Made by a program: the position numbers and the translations under genes | Part shown: positions 1-10,932 of the stretch, one piece after another | How the letters are laid out: each line of letters opens with the position of its first letter | Numbering within the stretch: the first letter of the stretch is position 1 | Assembly: GCF_000204055.1 (NCBI RefSeq) | Contig: NW_006768781.1 | Span: forward strand, 337,246-401,245 | Origin: Melampsora larici-populina 98AG31 | Taxonomy: Eukaryota; Basidiomycota; Pucciniomycetes; Pucciniales; Melampsoraceae | Direction of reading: 5' to 3' | DNA: 64,000 bases | Notes under the pieces: generated by a model | Databases searched by the model: none | What the model was told of the DNA's origin: nothing | What the model saw: the letters and a program-made list of their open reading frames with translations, nothing else

Positions 1-651
1 TGGCCATTGATCCGGCCTTGTCGGAATCTGTCTATATGCTTTCAGCCAGTCGAATAATGCTATTAGTAGCTCGTCTTCTGAATTTGCAATGAAAGAATAT
101 ACTCTTGAAAAGTTATCCCATGTTGTCTTGAATTCGTCCTGGTTCACATAGGAGTTTACGCTAGGTATCATTGGATCGTCTTTTGGGAATGATAGATCAT
201 TTATCGGCCTAAATGATCCATCGCCGTTTATTACGGCTCCCATTGGACTTGATCGAAAGAATTTAAAGTGCTTTGCTACCTCTTCTTTCGTGAAAGGACC
301 TATCATCCTACCTGCCAATACTTCCTCTTCTATGCTTTTTTTGATCTTGTCTCTCGCTAGCTGAGCTGATTTGTGGTTTGGTGGACAATAATATTTCATT
401 CCACCAATTGCGTGGTGTGGAATTCCTTGGTCGAAACCATTTCAGAATCCGTCTAGTACAAAATCATAAAATGGTAGTAAGCTATATTTCTTTAGCTCTT
501 CTTCCCATTTCTCTATCACCATGCTACATTTTGCTTTAGTAGGCCAAGATATTTTCACTCCTGCTCGTTCTTTTGGCTTCTCCTTCTCTCTTTCTTTTAT
601 TTCAGTTCTTTCATTGTCCGTGTAATTCCTATTACGAAGCAGATTTGACAT
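1..651 (-). pseudogene. Reverse transcriptase N-terminal part with one in-frame stop
   Basis: The minus frame from 651 is open except for one TGA at 442-444 and continues in the same frame to base 1. After the stop it reads through a linker with CPPNHKSAQLARDKIKK, then RSSPMGAVINGDGSFRPIND and FDWLKAYRQIPTRPDQW. These correspond to the fingers and motif A region of DIRS-type reverse transcriptases, with the motif A aspartate in FDW. Motif C and RNase H would lie to the left of the window. The Lys/Glu-rich N-terminus (KEREKEKPKERAG) is typical of the Gag-RT junction. The stop makes this copy a pseudogene unless read through. Confidence 0.7.
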
Positions 652-858
652 AAGAATTCATTTCAAGCTTCATGGGTACAAGATAATTAAAAGGAGTGTC
701 TTGAAATTTCTAAAGCTTAAAGGCGTTACAATTGGAATTATGAAATTAAGTTAAACAAGGAGTGACTTTGAAATAAAAGTTGATGTAGTGAAATAATTTG
801 GTATAGCTTAACGAGCGTGGTGGTAATTGAAATCTGAAACAGGCTCTCGGTTTTACAC

Positions 859-2162
859 TCACGTCTCATTCTGTACCTGTCTTCCCACACCTCTGCCTAC
901 TCCTCCTCTCGTACCTCTCCAGGTACCTCTTGCTCCTCTTCCTTGGTAATTGTTGTAATTGTTTGGCTGTGTATTGTTGTTTGTAGCGACGTTTGGGATC
1001 GAGGTCAGGCCGACGTTCACCGGTGCTTGGTTTGAGTTTGATTGTCCTTGACTAGGGAAGCCCATGTGGATTGTCGGTAGTTGATTCTGATGAAACGGGA
1101 CGTTGTGGCTAAAGTTTGGTCCCCTGTTGTACTGGTTGAATCCTGGTCTTGCTCCGTATGAGAAATTTCTGTTTGGGCGTGGACCTCTTCTTTTCCTATG
1201 AAAGTCATTGTTGAAATCTCTGGAGCCAGATGCTGTCAGTTGGTTCTCGGTTGCCGAATTGTGATTTCTACAATATGTATCTTTTTAGGCTTCTTTCTTC
1301 TTCTAACGTTAAGAATCCTTCTCTACTCACAATGCTAAATCAGTCTCGGGGTGTCTCCATTCTAGTTTACCTCCCTTCGCGTAAGGGTTCGTTTCACCTC
1401 CGTTCGCCTCTCCAAAGTTCAATGACTTGTCTTTGGCTTTGTCTTCGTATTTCTTCATGAATGTACCGATATCTTTTATCGGCTCTTTGTTTAATCTTTC
1501 TATAAAGATGTGTTGTCTGCACAGTATGTCGTAACGCAGTGCTGTCATCCAACACTCTGTCGCTCTCCTGTTATCCGTCTTCCTGTCAGTCATTGTCTTT
1601 TCTCTATTTTGTAAGTGGTCAGATTTACTCACTTGACTTGCTTTACGTTTTTGATGTGGAAGTTGAGTCTTTCTGCTACTTCTTTCTGCTTATGTTGGAT
1701 CAAGTAACGCTTGAAGAGGCTGATGTTCTCTGTCCACTCTCCGTAAGTCATTTTGAACTCGGATGGTGCCTCTAAACCTTTGTTTTTTGAAGTTTTCGAC
1801 GATGACAAATGATGTTGTCTTTTGTATTCTTCCTTGTCTGCTAGCGCGAAACTTTGATCGAATACTGTCAAGGGGATGGATGACTCTAACTTTTTCATTT
1901 GTTTCCTCCAAAATGGCTGTAGTTGGATCTAGTCTGACTTTGGAATTACGCCGATGTTCACTTGTATTCCATTCTTCTTGCTTCGTTTCTTTTTCTCAGT
2001 ATCCTTCTTCGTTCTTCTCTTTGATTTCTTAGTCTCCTTCGATGGTTTAATGTTAGCTATCTTGCCTAAACGTTTGATTTCATTCTTTGCATCTTCTAGT
2101 TTCTTCTTCAACTTTGATGTGCGTTTCCGTTTCTTATCTGTTTCGAAGAGGAAGAGAATCAT
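859..2162 (-). pseudogene. Gag core and Gly/Arg-rich tail, frameshifted
   Basis: Several overlapping minus-strand frames carry one continuous Gag-like protein. They are a lysine-rich segment (1929-2162), a helical core containing EWTENISLFKRYLIQHKQ (1629-1898), a further core segment with WMTALRYDILCRQHIFIERL (1327-1632), a short Cys/His stretch (TYCRNHNS) near 1260, and a Gly/Arg-rich nucleic-acid-binding tail (859-1065). At least three frame changes separate them. In an intact element this would be the capsid protein that binds element RNA. No complete zinc knuckle is visible. No function should be assumed for this copy. Confidence 0.55.
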
Positions 2163-2470
2163 TTTCTCAAGTTAATGGATAGCTCTTTCATCGTCTTTTG
2201 ACTATGCGATGCTTTTTCTGCCACATCTGTTATCTGGACTGGTCATCCACTAACGCCATAAAAAGGCAGATATCTCTATACGTATCTCTTCCTTCTTATT
2301 CAGAGGGGCGCTCTACCCTTCTTGGGAGCTTTCCGGGAGAATCAATCGTCACCGAGTAACATAGATGGATGATAGAATCGTGATTCATCGAACGAGATCA
2401 AAAAGTGGAATTTGGAGTGGTATTTTTGGAAGAGTGTAGTAGGGGATGGGGAGAAGTTCTTTCCCTTTTC

Positions 2471-3172
2471 TTAGGGAGGATGTGGAGTATAGCTTATTAA
2501 AGGTCTTTGATGGTTATAGACTTTCTTACCTTTCTTTACTTCTCTTTCTGAGTCTTCTGATCCGCTCTCTGAAGACGAATCTTCTTCGCTTCCTTCGCTG
2601 TCTGAATCGGAGCTGGAGCTTGAGCTGTCTGGTTCTTCCTCTCCGTTTGAAGATCCTAAGGAAGGGGACGATCCTTGGTGATCTTCTAATTCTTCAACTT
2701 CTAGTTCGTCTGAGGTTCCTCCTGATTCGTAATCGTCATCCACAAAGTCACCTGCTAAGTCGTCTATATCGGAAGAGGATCGTTCCGCTCGTTCTTTGCC
2801 TTTGGGAACTCTGATTGTCGCGTTGAATAGAGGGTTCGTCTCTGCCGGGAAAGGAATGGGAACGTTTCCGATGAAATTCGAGTAATTATGGCTTTGTGGG
2901 GGATCCAGTTTACGCTTATCTTTCGATGGATCTGGTTGGCCTTTCTCGTTGAGTTCTGGCTGGTCTCCTAATTCATTTGTGTCGTCGTCTGTCTTGGATT
3001 GTTCGTCATCGTCCTCTTGGTGGTCGTTAGTTGAAATGAGGTTTGGTTCAGAGTTTGACGGTCCTGCTACGTTAACTCCTAAGGTACCTGTATCCCCCTC
3101 GGGGCTAACTTCCAGACCCTGGACTCGACGGCTCGCCCTAATCGCCTTCGACGTGATTGAGCTCTTAGTCAT
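2471..3172 (-). CDS. Gag N-terminal region, acidic serine-rich (transposon-derived)
   Basis: A 233-codon open frame beginning with ATG at 3172. It starts with a basic stretch (MTKSSITSKAIRASRRVQGL) and becomes strongly acidic with long Ser/Glu/Asp runs toward the end (residues about 150-215). This composition is common in Gag N-termini of fungal gag-RT elements. The frame stops before the lysine-rich segment that follows on the same strand, and 2163-2470 has no open frame linking them. It is best read as the surviving 5' part of the element's first ORF, not a host gene. Confidence 0.5.
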   Translation of the reverse strand: MTKSSITSKAIRASRRVQGLEVSPEGDTGTLGVNVAGPSNSEPNLISTNDHQEDDDEQSKTDDDTNELGDQPELNEKGQPDPSKDKRKLDPPQSHNYSNFIGNVPIPFPAETNPLFNATIRVPKGKERAERSSSDIDDLAGDFVDDDYESGGTSDELEVEELEDHQGSSPSLGSSNGEEEPDSSSSSSDSDSEGSEEDSSSESGSEDSEREVKKGKKVYNHQRPLISYTPHPP

Positions 3173-3959
3173 CTTTGTTGGAATGATTGTAATGAGGGAT
3201 GTTTAACTCAGATAGATGTCTTTTGTCGGTAATTAGGTGTTTGAATTAGAAGAGGATTACTTCAGGGAAATTCGGTTAGTAAACGATAAGTTATAGTAAG
3301 ATTAGTTATACGATAAGTTATAATAAGAGTTGTTATAAGATAAGTTGTGAATCTGATAAGGTGTAAACTTAATAAAATAAAATAATAGAAAATTTGTTTG
3401 TTGGTAAAGGATTATAGACAAGTTAGTTGTACTTGTCGATAATAATAATTGTAACTAATGGATAGAGTAAGGTAAAGGAAAATGAGAGATAAATGAGATG
3501 GAGTGTAAAGGGAAAAGGGAAGACGAGGAAGAAGTATCATCAGGTCATTGCCTTCGAAACCTGTGTCTCTATTTCGGTCAATCATCCCATTCGTAATACC
3601 ATGGGATCTTCCTTGGGTTCTTCATTTCATTTACACTTCCCCTTTTAGTTTACATGTCACTATGAAGTTACTCTATCCATGGACGAATCTAGCTCAGCGT
3701 GCCTTGAGCAAGAGGCTAGGAAACTGACTAGGTTTCTCACGCCTTGATATTTCTAGTGAGGCTCAAGTGATACAGGGAGAGTATGCGTTCTTTAGTTTGA
3801 TTACTATCTTTGAATCGAGGTGGTACTCATGAAATTGGTATGAGATACATGATGATAATTACATGAATGTATAAGTTTCTTTTCCAAAGACGAAGATGCA
3901 AGACCAGAAGAAAAAAAACAGAAACGACGATGTATACAAAGATATATAATAATCTTAAT
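3173..3959. other. Non-coding AT-rich stretch upstream of the retroelement
   Basis: No supported gene. Bases 3285-3370 repeat imperfect AT-rich units around GATAAGTTATAATAAG. The rest may be the leader or terminal repeat of the element to its left, but no second repeat copy is present to test this. The last 50 bases would be the 3' flank of the STN1 gene. Confidence 0.4.
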
Positions 3960-5877
3960 TCATTCAACAAGGACAACCTCTTTTAATGACCATTTCCAAT
4001 CCAATCCATCAAAGATTTTACAAACTTCACCAAGCTCAATCATCCCTTCTAAAACTTCTGATACTTTATCTTCATGTATCCATTTCCACATTTCATCTCT
4101 TTTTAATCTAGACATGATGGTTTCTAATTTGAAAAATTGATTGAAACCATTCACTTTACGAGTTGATCCTGAGGATTGGTTTAAGATGTTCCTTAAAAAT
4201 TTCCCGAGACTATGTAAATCTGGAATTGTAAATTTATCTTCAAATTCAGGTGATATAATCACAATCCCTCTTACGGTTAGTCTATGCATCGCCTTGCGGA
4301 ATTGAGCCTTGATCTGTTGCTCTAGCTCTTGACTTGTCAATTTACTTGTGAAAGATGCTAAATCGGCCATGGAGGAAACAGATGTACAACTATCAGATTC
4401 CTTTGTCGTCTTCGCATCCTTATGTAGCTCCTTGGTTTGGGCATTCATCAATAAGCTTGGTTTGGCTTTAGGGCCAACTAGACGTGAATTTGAAGTACTA
4501 GAGTTTTCGGACGGTCTGCTCGTTGCTCGTTGCTCATATTCCTTCTTATGAATCACCTTGACGAGAAGAGACCTCAATTCGGAGTTTTCAGTCAAGTCTG
4601 ATATTGTGAATACAGCCGTTTCCTTTGGTTTGGGAGGGGGGAGATGCCCAGGCTTGGTACGAGGTTTCGGAGTGGAGCAAGTCTTCGTGATATGATGTGC
4701 GAGATATGTAAGAAAGAGTGAAAAGGTAGCTTCCTCGGGTTTGATAGCCTCCACTTTGCGTAATCGAAGACGCTAGAGTGCAAAAAAGAAAGGCCAACTA
4801 ACATCAGAGTTACGATCAAAATGATCAGGGTGCGTCACTGACCTTTGATTGGCTTGCAGATGTCTTGATCGACTTGCTTGTGTCCTCAGTATTAGATTCA
4901 TTTGTTTGCGAAACACAAGTGATGTTTCGCTTTGATGATTCTTGAGGCTGAGCCAGAGCTTCTGGACATATGTCTTTCAACCGGAACAAACGATTGTAAA
5001 CATGACGACGAGAATGGATGAGATGCTTGCGAAATCGGATCTCCTCGTTGGGGTCATCGAGCGATGAGAAGCGATCAACTTCTAAAATGCGTGTCCTACC
5101 GTTGTATACCTCTCGTGGGTGACCAGAAATACGCAAAGTAGTACCTATTGGGATATGCAGGTATTTTTCAATGAGCACTTCAATGTCGGTAAGAATAGGG
5201 ATTGTCAGATTGGCCGGAAGCAGTTTGTCCCGATGAGTCGATGTTTTCTTCGCGGGTTTTGGCGGTCTACGATAAGGATCAAGTTTAGGATCTGATGTTT
5301 TGGAGATATGTCCTAGTTCTTCCGTCTCCATTGTCGGCATGTCTGAATTTTCAGGACTTGTGATAGGTTGATTTGGCGCGTTTCGGCAGCTATCGATATC
5401 CTGAAGCTGTTTTATAGCAATCCGGCATTCTAAGATAGCCGTACCGTCATCAACTAAGAACATGGTCAATGAACGAGGCCTATGGATCAGCAGAAAAGAT
5501 TAACTCGAAAGGAAGACAATGACATACGTAAAACATAGCTCACTATAATAAGTCAGCCAAAACTCTCTACGATCTATGCCGATGAGCCAACCACAAACGC
5601 AAAATGTTTTGCCCGGCCATCCGACCCCTTGAATCCAACACTCTACTTTACTACGCCCATCACTAAGATACTCTTTGCGAATCCTCCATTCATCTTTATT
5701 AAGCTGACTCTCGATTTCATCAAGAGGAAATCCGGCAACGGCGTTCGAAGGCATGACGAGAGAAGAGCAGGTGGTGTAGACAGTTGCGACTGACTTGCAA
5801 AAGAAAGTGGGAAGACGTTGAATGTCAGTCGATAGAAAGCGTGGTTCGACTTGCTGATCTACTTGAGGAGCTTCCAT
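3960..5877 (-). CDS. STN1: CST complex subunit STN1 (telomere capping), three exons
   Basis: Model: complement of join(3960..4772, 4843..5479, 5528..5877), 599 aa. Both introns are GT-AG (4773-4842, 70 bases; 5480-5527, 48 bases) and keep frame. STN1 binds single-stranded telomeric DNA with Ten1 and Ctc1/Cdc13 and recruits DNA polymerase alpha in the nucleus. The OB fold is split by the first intron: FCVCGWLIGIDRREFWLTYY, then SLTMFLVDDGTAILECRIA, where VDDGT followed by a Cys is the STN1 hallmark. IPIGTTLRISGHPREVYNG follows, then a 300-residue tail with predicted winged-helix segments (LFLTYLAHHITKTC, and the last 60 residues). The ATG at 5877 is the first in frame; the frame stays open about 60 bases further upstream, so a small extra 5' exon is possible. 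Confidence 0.85.
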
Positions 5878-6650
5878 GAGCACATCCGTGCTTTTCAGGT
5901 TGGTGATAGGGTTGTAAGCGTATTTCGTTTGAAGTGCGATCTCGCTTTGCTTTACAGGTTATGGTGATCGATTGATAGTCCGAACGCAATGATGGGTTAT
6001 CTTCATGGATAACTAAATGAGACACCGAGACCCTCGAATAATTTTGAGCACTCACTCAGCTCACTCTCACTCGATTCTTAAAGTTTTTCAAACACGTCCA
6101 GCTGGCAGCCTGGCTGAGAAGGTGCAGATACTCAAGAGCGGGTAGTCCGACCACAAGACCGCAACGCGTCTGACAAGACCCGCCTAGATAGCCGCACCCG
6201 CCATAACACGTACATATTATAGTATTAGTGATTTCAACATCGCTCACTATGCAATCAGGTAGCAAAGGAGAGCAAAGGTCTTTCTTTCTTTGAAAATTGG
6301 ATTGGCATCTTTTTATAGATAACTTTCGAGCAGCCAGAAGTAAGCTTAGCTAAGCCCTCTTCCCTCGCGGCCACATCCTCGAAGTCAAATATTACATGGG
6401 TCTCACTACGCCTGCGTTGCAGCAAAGCTATCGAACTCATAATCATGTATCGGACTCGTGATCTTATAATTGCATAAATGATATTGATTTCGAATCCGTA
6501 TTCAGACACCATTCAATTTTTATGATACTCGATGTCATCGATTTTATTGATTTCCAGGTTTGACCTTATAGCAATTGGTGGCTTGATCAATTTCCTCATC
6601 CTATAAAATCATTGATCAAGGTGATGATGAGTTGTCAGCTTGGATGTATG
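5878..6650. other. Intergenic; contains one copy of a roughly 200-base local repeat
   Basis: No gene supported. Bases 6260-6520 resemble 8630-8820 and 8830-9040 (shared GCAAAGGTCTT, ATCGAACTCAT and GATTCCGTACTC-like blocks). All three lie 3' of, or between, the small secreted protein genes. Within it, 6333-6370 also resembles the outer end of the TIR element at 10322 (GCTTAGCTAAGCCCTC). Confidence 0.5.
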
Positions 6651-7044
6651 CTAGATGCCAAAAAAGAATGTAACGCTGACAAGTTGGCCTGTACAACAAA
6701 ACGCGCCGTGTTTGTGTTGATTATCACATGACCACTCTACAGCGCCGTTGCTTGCTCTTGATCGCGTGTCGACTCCCCGGGAAGCTATGTACGTAGATAC
6801 ATTCCAAGACATTTATCAGAGGGCGTCTTGAATGGTTTGATCATGGGCTGAGACGTCTAGACTGACCTTCTGTGACTTTGTCATAATAACCCTTGTTATC
6901 CGGTTTTCCCCATGTGTTGGCACAGATAGGGTGCGTTCCTGAACATTGAAAGAAAGTGCGGTATACTGCAGGATTACCGGCCAAAAGAGGAGCGATGCAG
7001 ACCGCGATGAATGCGAAGAGTGCTATGAGGTTTAATTTGTACAT
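6651..7044 (-). CDS. Small secreted cysteine-containing protein A (effector candidate), two exons
   Basis: Model: complement of join(6651..6784, 6867..7044), 103 aa, intron 6785-6866 (82 bases, GTCAGT donor, TAG acceptor). Residues 1-22 are a hydrophobic signal peptide (MYKLNLIALFAFIAVCIAPL). The mature part has FFQCSGTHPICANTW in exon 1 and WSCDNQHKHGAFCC in exon 2, giving six cysteines in total, one of them inside the signal peptide. The paralogue at 9174-9619 has the same intron position and phase and the same cysteine pattern, which validates both models. I recognise no enzyme family. By analogy with rust small secreted proteins it may be exported to the host; that is inference. Exon 1 alone would read through the donor to a false stop. 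Confidence 0.75.
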
Positions 7045-8619
7045 TTTCAAATACTTTCAATGTTTGCTATAGCCGATGTGTAGAAGAAAATAAAGAATTC
7101 TTTAAAGACAGTCTGTTATGGGTGGATGGGTGGTGGAAGTTGATGTCTAGAACCCGAAGGCTTTCGAGCTCTTTTGATCAAGTGCGTTTCAAAAGACTAC
7201 AACTCAACTCGGCGGTTCAACAACCGTTGGGTATGGGCATATCACCGAAGAGACCGCCCCTCAAAACATATTCACTCCACCCATTTAATTCCTTGTAATT
7301 CCCCATGCTTTAGCGCCACCACATATACCCAAACAACCCTTGTAATACTTTAAACCAGCACGCGTCCTTCTCCTCACATTTTTACCGGTGCGGAGCACAA
7401 GTAGTCGCAGTGCCTCATAGCCTTTGGCTCAGGAGGCACTTTAAGCCATAAATAAAGTCGACGTCTCTTTTGCTTGAAACATGACGATGGGGATTGACGG
7501 GGACCCTGATCTACCCTACTCGTCTGTCAAATTCCTGTGACGGTCTGAGTCACCGTCTGAGTGCTCAAATTTAACACTTTTCGGAAAGCCTTGGCTTCTG
7601 TTGCTTCTCAGATATTCTGCCACAAAGGCGAGATTTGGAGGATTCGGGGTGTGATCAGACGCTCAACAGAATTGCCGCAGCTTGGTGGATCACACATCGG
7701 CAGAGAATTCGATTATCGTTGAGATCCGGCGAAAGTGGGCGAAAAGGCAGATGGGCGAAAAGTATCCTCAAGACGCCACCTTCCTGTATGTACATAGGAA
7801 GATGGCTTGAGCCTTGGATGTAGTACCTTGTAGTACAGGTCGCAATCGGAAACTCGCTCACTTCCAGCTCGCGACTATCAAGAGAGCATATGTAAGTAGG
7901 AGAAAACAATCACCTCCGCTAACGTCGTCAGATTGCATAACATCTGGCTGAGAAATGAATTGATCAAGCTCTGTCTGATTCAGAAAGATCAGCTTGACAT
8001 ATTCTGTTTTTAAGTTTTTTTTTTGCTTTCAAGTTTTTGGCTCCACTTCTTTGAACGGTCATTGGTTTTTATTTTCATTTCCACGTTTTATAAAGCTTGG
8101 ATTGATAAATGTTGGCTTAAGCATTTTAAAGTGATTCAAATCTTCGAGTGTTTTGGTTTTATATCCTAAAGACTTGGATGAAATCTAACACCATCTTCCT
8201 CCACCCTTTATGATGATATGATGAATAATCTAAAAAAGTGAGATGCATCTGTTCTTCATCGAGATAGATAAAAATTGTTCGTATTGATTGAAATCTATAA
8301 ACTTGAATCGAAGCAAAGGGTGAATGTTTTTATGTTGTAATGTTATATTATCATAATTGATGATCTGGTATACCATCGAGGTCTGCCAGGCCACCGCGAT
8401 CCGGAAGCTTAAGCCACCTCACGAGTGGCTTATATTTTTGAATTGCGCTGTACCTCTTGCACGGACTTGGTACAGGCTGTCTCGTACATGAGACTTTTCG
8501 CCCGGGGATCGTTTCGCCCATTTCCAACAATCCTCGAATGCTCCCCACATCGGTGAACCGTCCATCCATGTAGTATGGAACATCTTACATACACGCACAC
8601 TGAGCATCACTATGATGAT
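7045..8619. other. Duplicated flank between the two secreted-protein genes; no gene seen
   Basis: Scattered short open frames here lack support. Bases 7560-7700 are similar to 9770-9880, so the duplication that made the two secreted-protein genes includes about 800 bases of upstream DNA. The rest, to about 8340, is AT-rich with no recognisable feature. 8351-8570 is a GC-richer patch with open frames on the minus strand but no family match. Confidence 0.4.
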
Positions 8620-8629
8620 GTAGCAAAGG

Positions 8630-9040
8630 TCTTGTTCTCCAAAGCTGGATTGTGCTCTTTTCAATAAACATATGTATCGAGCAGTCAGAGGTGAGGTAAA
8701 GCTTCAATTGACAATCTCTGTACGTCTACATTGCAACAAGGTCATCCAACTCATGAGTATGTGACTGAATCTTATATGGATAGCTAATGTTGCATGGATA
8801 ATTTTGATGCCTAGTCCGTACTCAAACCAGCACTGAGCATGAAAAGTTCTTTTATCAAAGGTGGACCGTGATCTTTTCAAGGAAAATATCGAGCAGTCAG
8901 CGGTCAAATAAAGCTCAACTTTTACTAAGTTTGCATCATTACAAGGCTATCGAACTCATATTTACGCGACGTAATCTTTATAGGGATAGCTAAAATAGTA
9001 TGAAGAATTTTGGTTTCGATTCCGTACTCGAAAGATCATA
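8630..9040. repeat. Two degenerate tandem copies of a ~200-base unit downstream of secreted protein B
   Basis: Bases about 8630-8820 and 8830-9040 share the order GCTGGATTGTGCTCTTTTCA / GGTGGACCGTGATCTTTTCA, then ATCGAGCAGTCAG, AAAGCTCAA, a TTGCAACAAGG or TTACAAGGC block, ACTCAT, and a TCCGTACTC block. A third, more diverged copy is at 6260-6520. Function unknown; they look like duplicated 3' flank rather than transposon ends. Confidence 0.5.
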
Positions 9041-9173
9041 TTGATTATCATACATGATGTGTATCAATTTTATCAATGTCCAGGTGACATATGAGCGCAC
9101 TGGCTGACTTGATTGTTTATCTGATTAAATAGAACCATTGAAGTGATGATGAGTCATCAGCTTGAGTGTTGAG

Positions 9174-9619
9174 CTACATGTCAAAGAATAATGTATTGCT
9201 CACAATTTTCTTTTCACAACAAAATGCGCCAGATTTGCCTTGGTAATCACATGACCACAATTTATCCTCCCAAGCTGAAGATCCATCCTTTTGCGTCAAA
9301 CCCGTATCGGCGGCATAGGAAGCTAAATACACATAGCAAAATATTTGTCAGAGGAGAGGGTTTTCATAGATATCTTGAGGTGGGTTTGATGATGGGTGAG
9401 ACGTCTATCTCGCCTGACCAAAAAAAGAAAAAACTGACCACCCTGGACAAGGCCATAAGACCCGCTCCCGCTCCGATGAGACCAGGAGTTGGCACAGACA
9501 GCGAGCGTGTTGTCGGAACATTGGAAGAAGGAGTGATACACAACTTTAGTCTGAGCGGCCAGCGACTCGATGGCGACAAAGACCAAAGCCAATAGTAATA
9601 TGACCCTTAAGTTGTACAT
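9174..9619 (-). CDS. Small secreted cysteine-containing protein B (effector candidate), two exons
   Basis: Model: complement of join(9174..9322, 9439..9619), 109 aa, intron 9323-9438 (116 bases, GTCAGT donor, TTTAG acceptor). Signal peptide residues 1-22 (MYNLRVILLLALVFVAIESL). Cysteines at 34, 42, 85, 95 and 96, in FFQCSDNTLAVCANSW and WSCDYQGKSGAFCC. The paralogue at 6651-7044 shares the intron phase and the Cys spacing in exon 2; both are followed by related 3' flanks. No known family. The role as a secreted, possibly host-directed protein is inference from size, signal peptide, cysteines and duplication. Confidence 0.75.
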
Positions 9620-10312
9620 GTTCAAAATCTCGATTTTTGTTGCCTGTGGGTAGAAGAAAGTAGCGAGGTTTCTTGAAAATGGTGTGTGACGGGGTTATGG
9701 GCGGGGGGATTGACGTCTCTTCAGGTTTATAATCGTTCATGACAACTTCAGTGTTCCGAATTATCACTTTTTGCACAGCCATGGCTTGTTCTTGCTTCTC
9801 AAAAATTCTACTTTAAATCAATATATTCGGGGAAATCGGGTACACAAAATGCTACAAGAGGAATGCCGGAGATTTGGAATGTGAATGGGCAGATACAAAT
9901 CAGCCAGCGCCCAATTGAGCATGAATACCGAATACTTGATCCTTTAAAATATTCTACAGGCGAATGACCTTGGATAAAGATGCAAGCCATTCGTGGCCTC
10001 CCTTGGCATATGTGTGTACAACATGCAAACACAGACAAACCTCTTCGCAAAAACCAGTCTTGTCTGGCTCAGCAGGTCAAGTATTACACCAAGTCACTCA
10101 ATCATCGACTTATTGATGTACCCCTGGAATCTTCCTAGGGTGTTAAATAAAGATGAGCAGGACCCTTGTTAACCCAACATCATCAGCTATCCCAACTAGA
10201 CATGTCAGTTGATCACATGATCAGCCCCCTCGATGTCATACTCGTAGCCGAACCTGGACCCTTGCCGCGGGATAGGGCGTGATACGCTCCATAACAAGAT
10301 AGAATTGAATCG
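9620..10312. other. Upstream flank of secreted protein B; no gene seen
   Basis: Bases 9640-9880 carry the upstream homology to 7070-7700 noted above. 9880-10312 contains no supported coding region. It ends at the 9-bp target duplication of the TIR element. Confidence 0.4.
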
Positions 10313-10321
10313 CCCACAACC

Positions 10322-10932
10322 TTAGCTTAACAAAGCCCTCTCTGCGCGGCCGCGTCCGCGCCCTCGCAGAGGGGCTTAGGACTAATCGTCGATTTTTGGC
10401 TTGAGCACTACACTCCTTAAGTGTCTCTAAGGAGTTTTTCGGGTTTTCACGCTTCCCTCACAAACAAACTTCACCTGACTCCGCAGGGAAAGTTGTTCTG
10501 ATAAAAATTCTACATAATCTCGTAGTCTAGAATCATGGCCAGTGTGAACGGTGTGGCCAAAAAAGGAGGTTGATGATTCTTACAAAACACCTGTAGCAAT
10601 GAGCCAAAAATCGGGTACGGTGCAAATTCACCCTGTATGCCCCTTTACAAGTGAGACATAAGGCTTGAAAATTCCCTCAAGAACAGCATGGTGGGGTAGT
10701 GTTTCTCTCGTGATAACAAGATATACACATGTAGAAAATGATCATGAACAACTTTCCCAGCAGGGCCAAGTGAGGTTGGTTTGTGAGGGAAGCGTAAAAA
10801 TTCAAAAAACTCCTTAGCGACACTTAAGGAGTGTAGTGCTCAAGCCAAAAATCGACGATTAGTCCTAAGAGGTCCTAAGCCCCTCTGCGAGGGCGCGGAC
10901 GCGGCCGCGCAGAGAGGGCTTTGTTAAGCTAA
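10322..10932. mobile_element. 611-bp non-autonomous TIR element with 9-bp target duplication (MULE-like MITE)
   Basis: The ends are inverted repeats beginning TTAGCTTAACAAAGCCC. The inverted arms run about 170-180 bases each (10322-10500 and 10755-10932) and include a GC-rich NotI-like block; the right arm has an 11-base insertion (CCTCTTAGGAC-type duplication). The element is bounded by direct repeats CCCACAACC at 10313-10321 and 10933-10941. A 9-bp target duplication with long TIRs is the pattern of Mutator-like elements. There is no internal ORF, so it must have been moved in trans. Confidence 0.8.

Larger units (their letters stand above)
1..3172 (-). mobile_element. Decayed DIRS-like retrotransposon (Gag + reverse transcriptase), cut by left window edge
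   Basis: Read on the minus strand from 3172 to 1, this stretch encodes an acidic, serine-rich Gag N-terminus, a lysine-rich linker, a Gag core, a Gly/Arg-rich tail and then a reverse transcriptase that leaves the window at base 1. The frames are broken several times between 859 and 2470, so the copy is not functional. The RT has the DIRS-type signatures RPINDLSFP and FDWLKAYRQIP rather than the Ty1 or Ty3 forms. No tyrosine recombinase, terminal repeat or target duplication is visible because the 3' half lies outside. The class call is therefore inference from RT style; a related gag-RT lineage is possible. Confidence 0.7.

Noticed and set aside
2446..2814. Plus-strand leucine/arginine-rich frame
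   Set aside because: Shadow of the acidic serine-rich Gag frame on the minus strand.
3285..3370. TAAGTTATA repeats as a telomere-like or origin element
   Set aside because: Only simple AT-rich degenerate repeats; no consistent unit.
7635..8664. A possible third secreted-protein gene between copies A and B
   Set aside because: I found no FFQC or GAFCC-type exon here in any frame; only duplicated flank is present.
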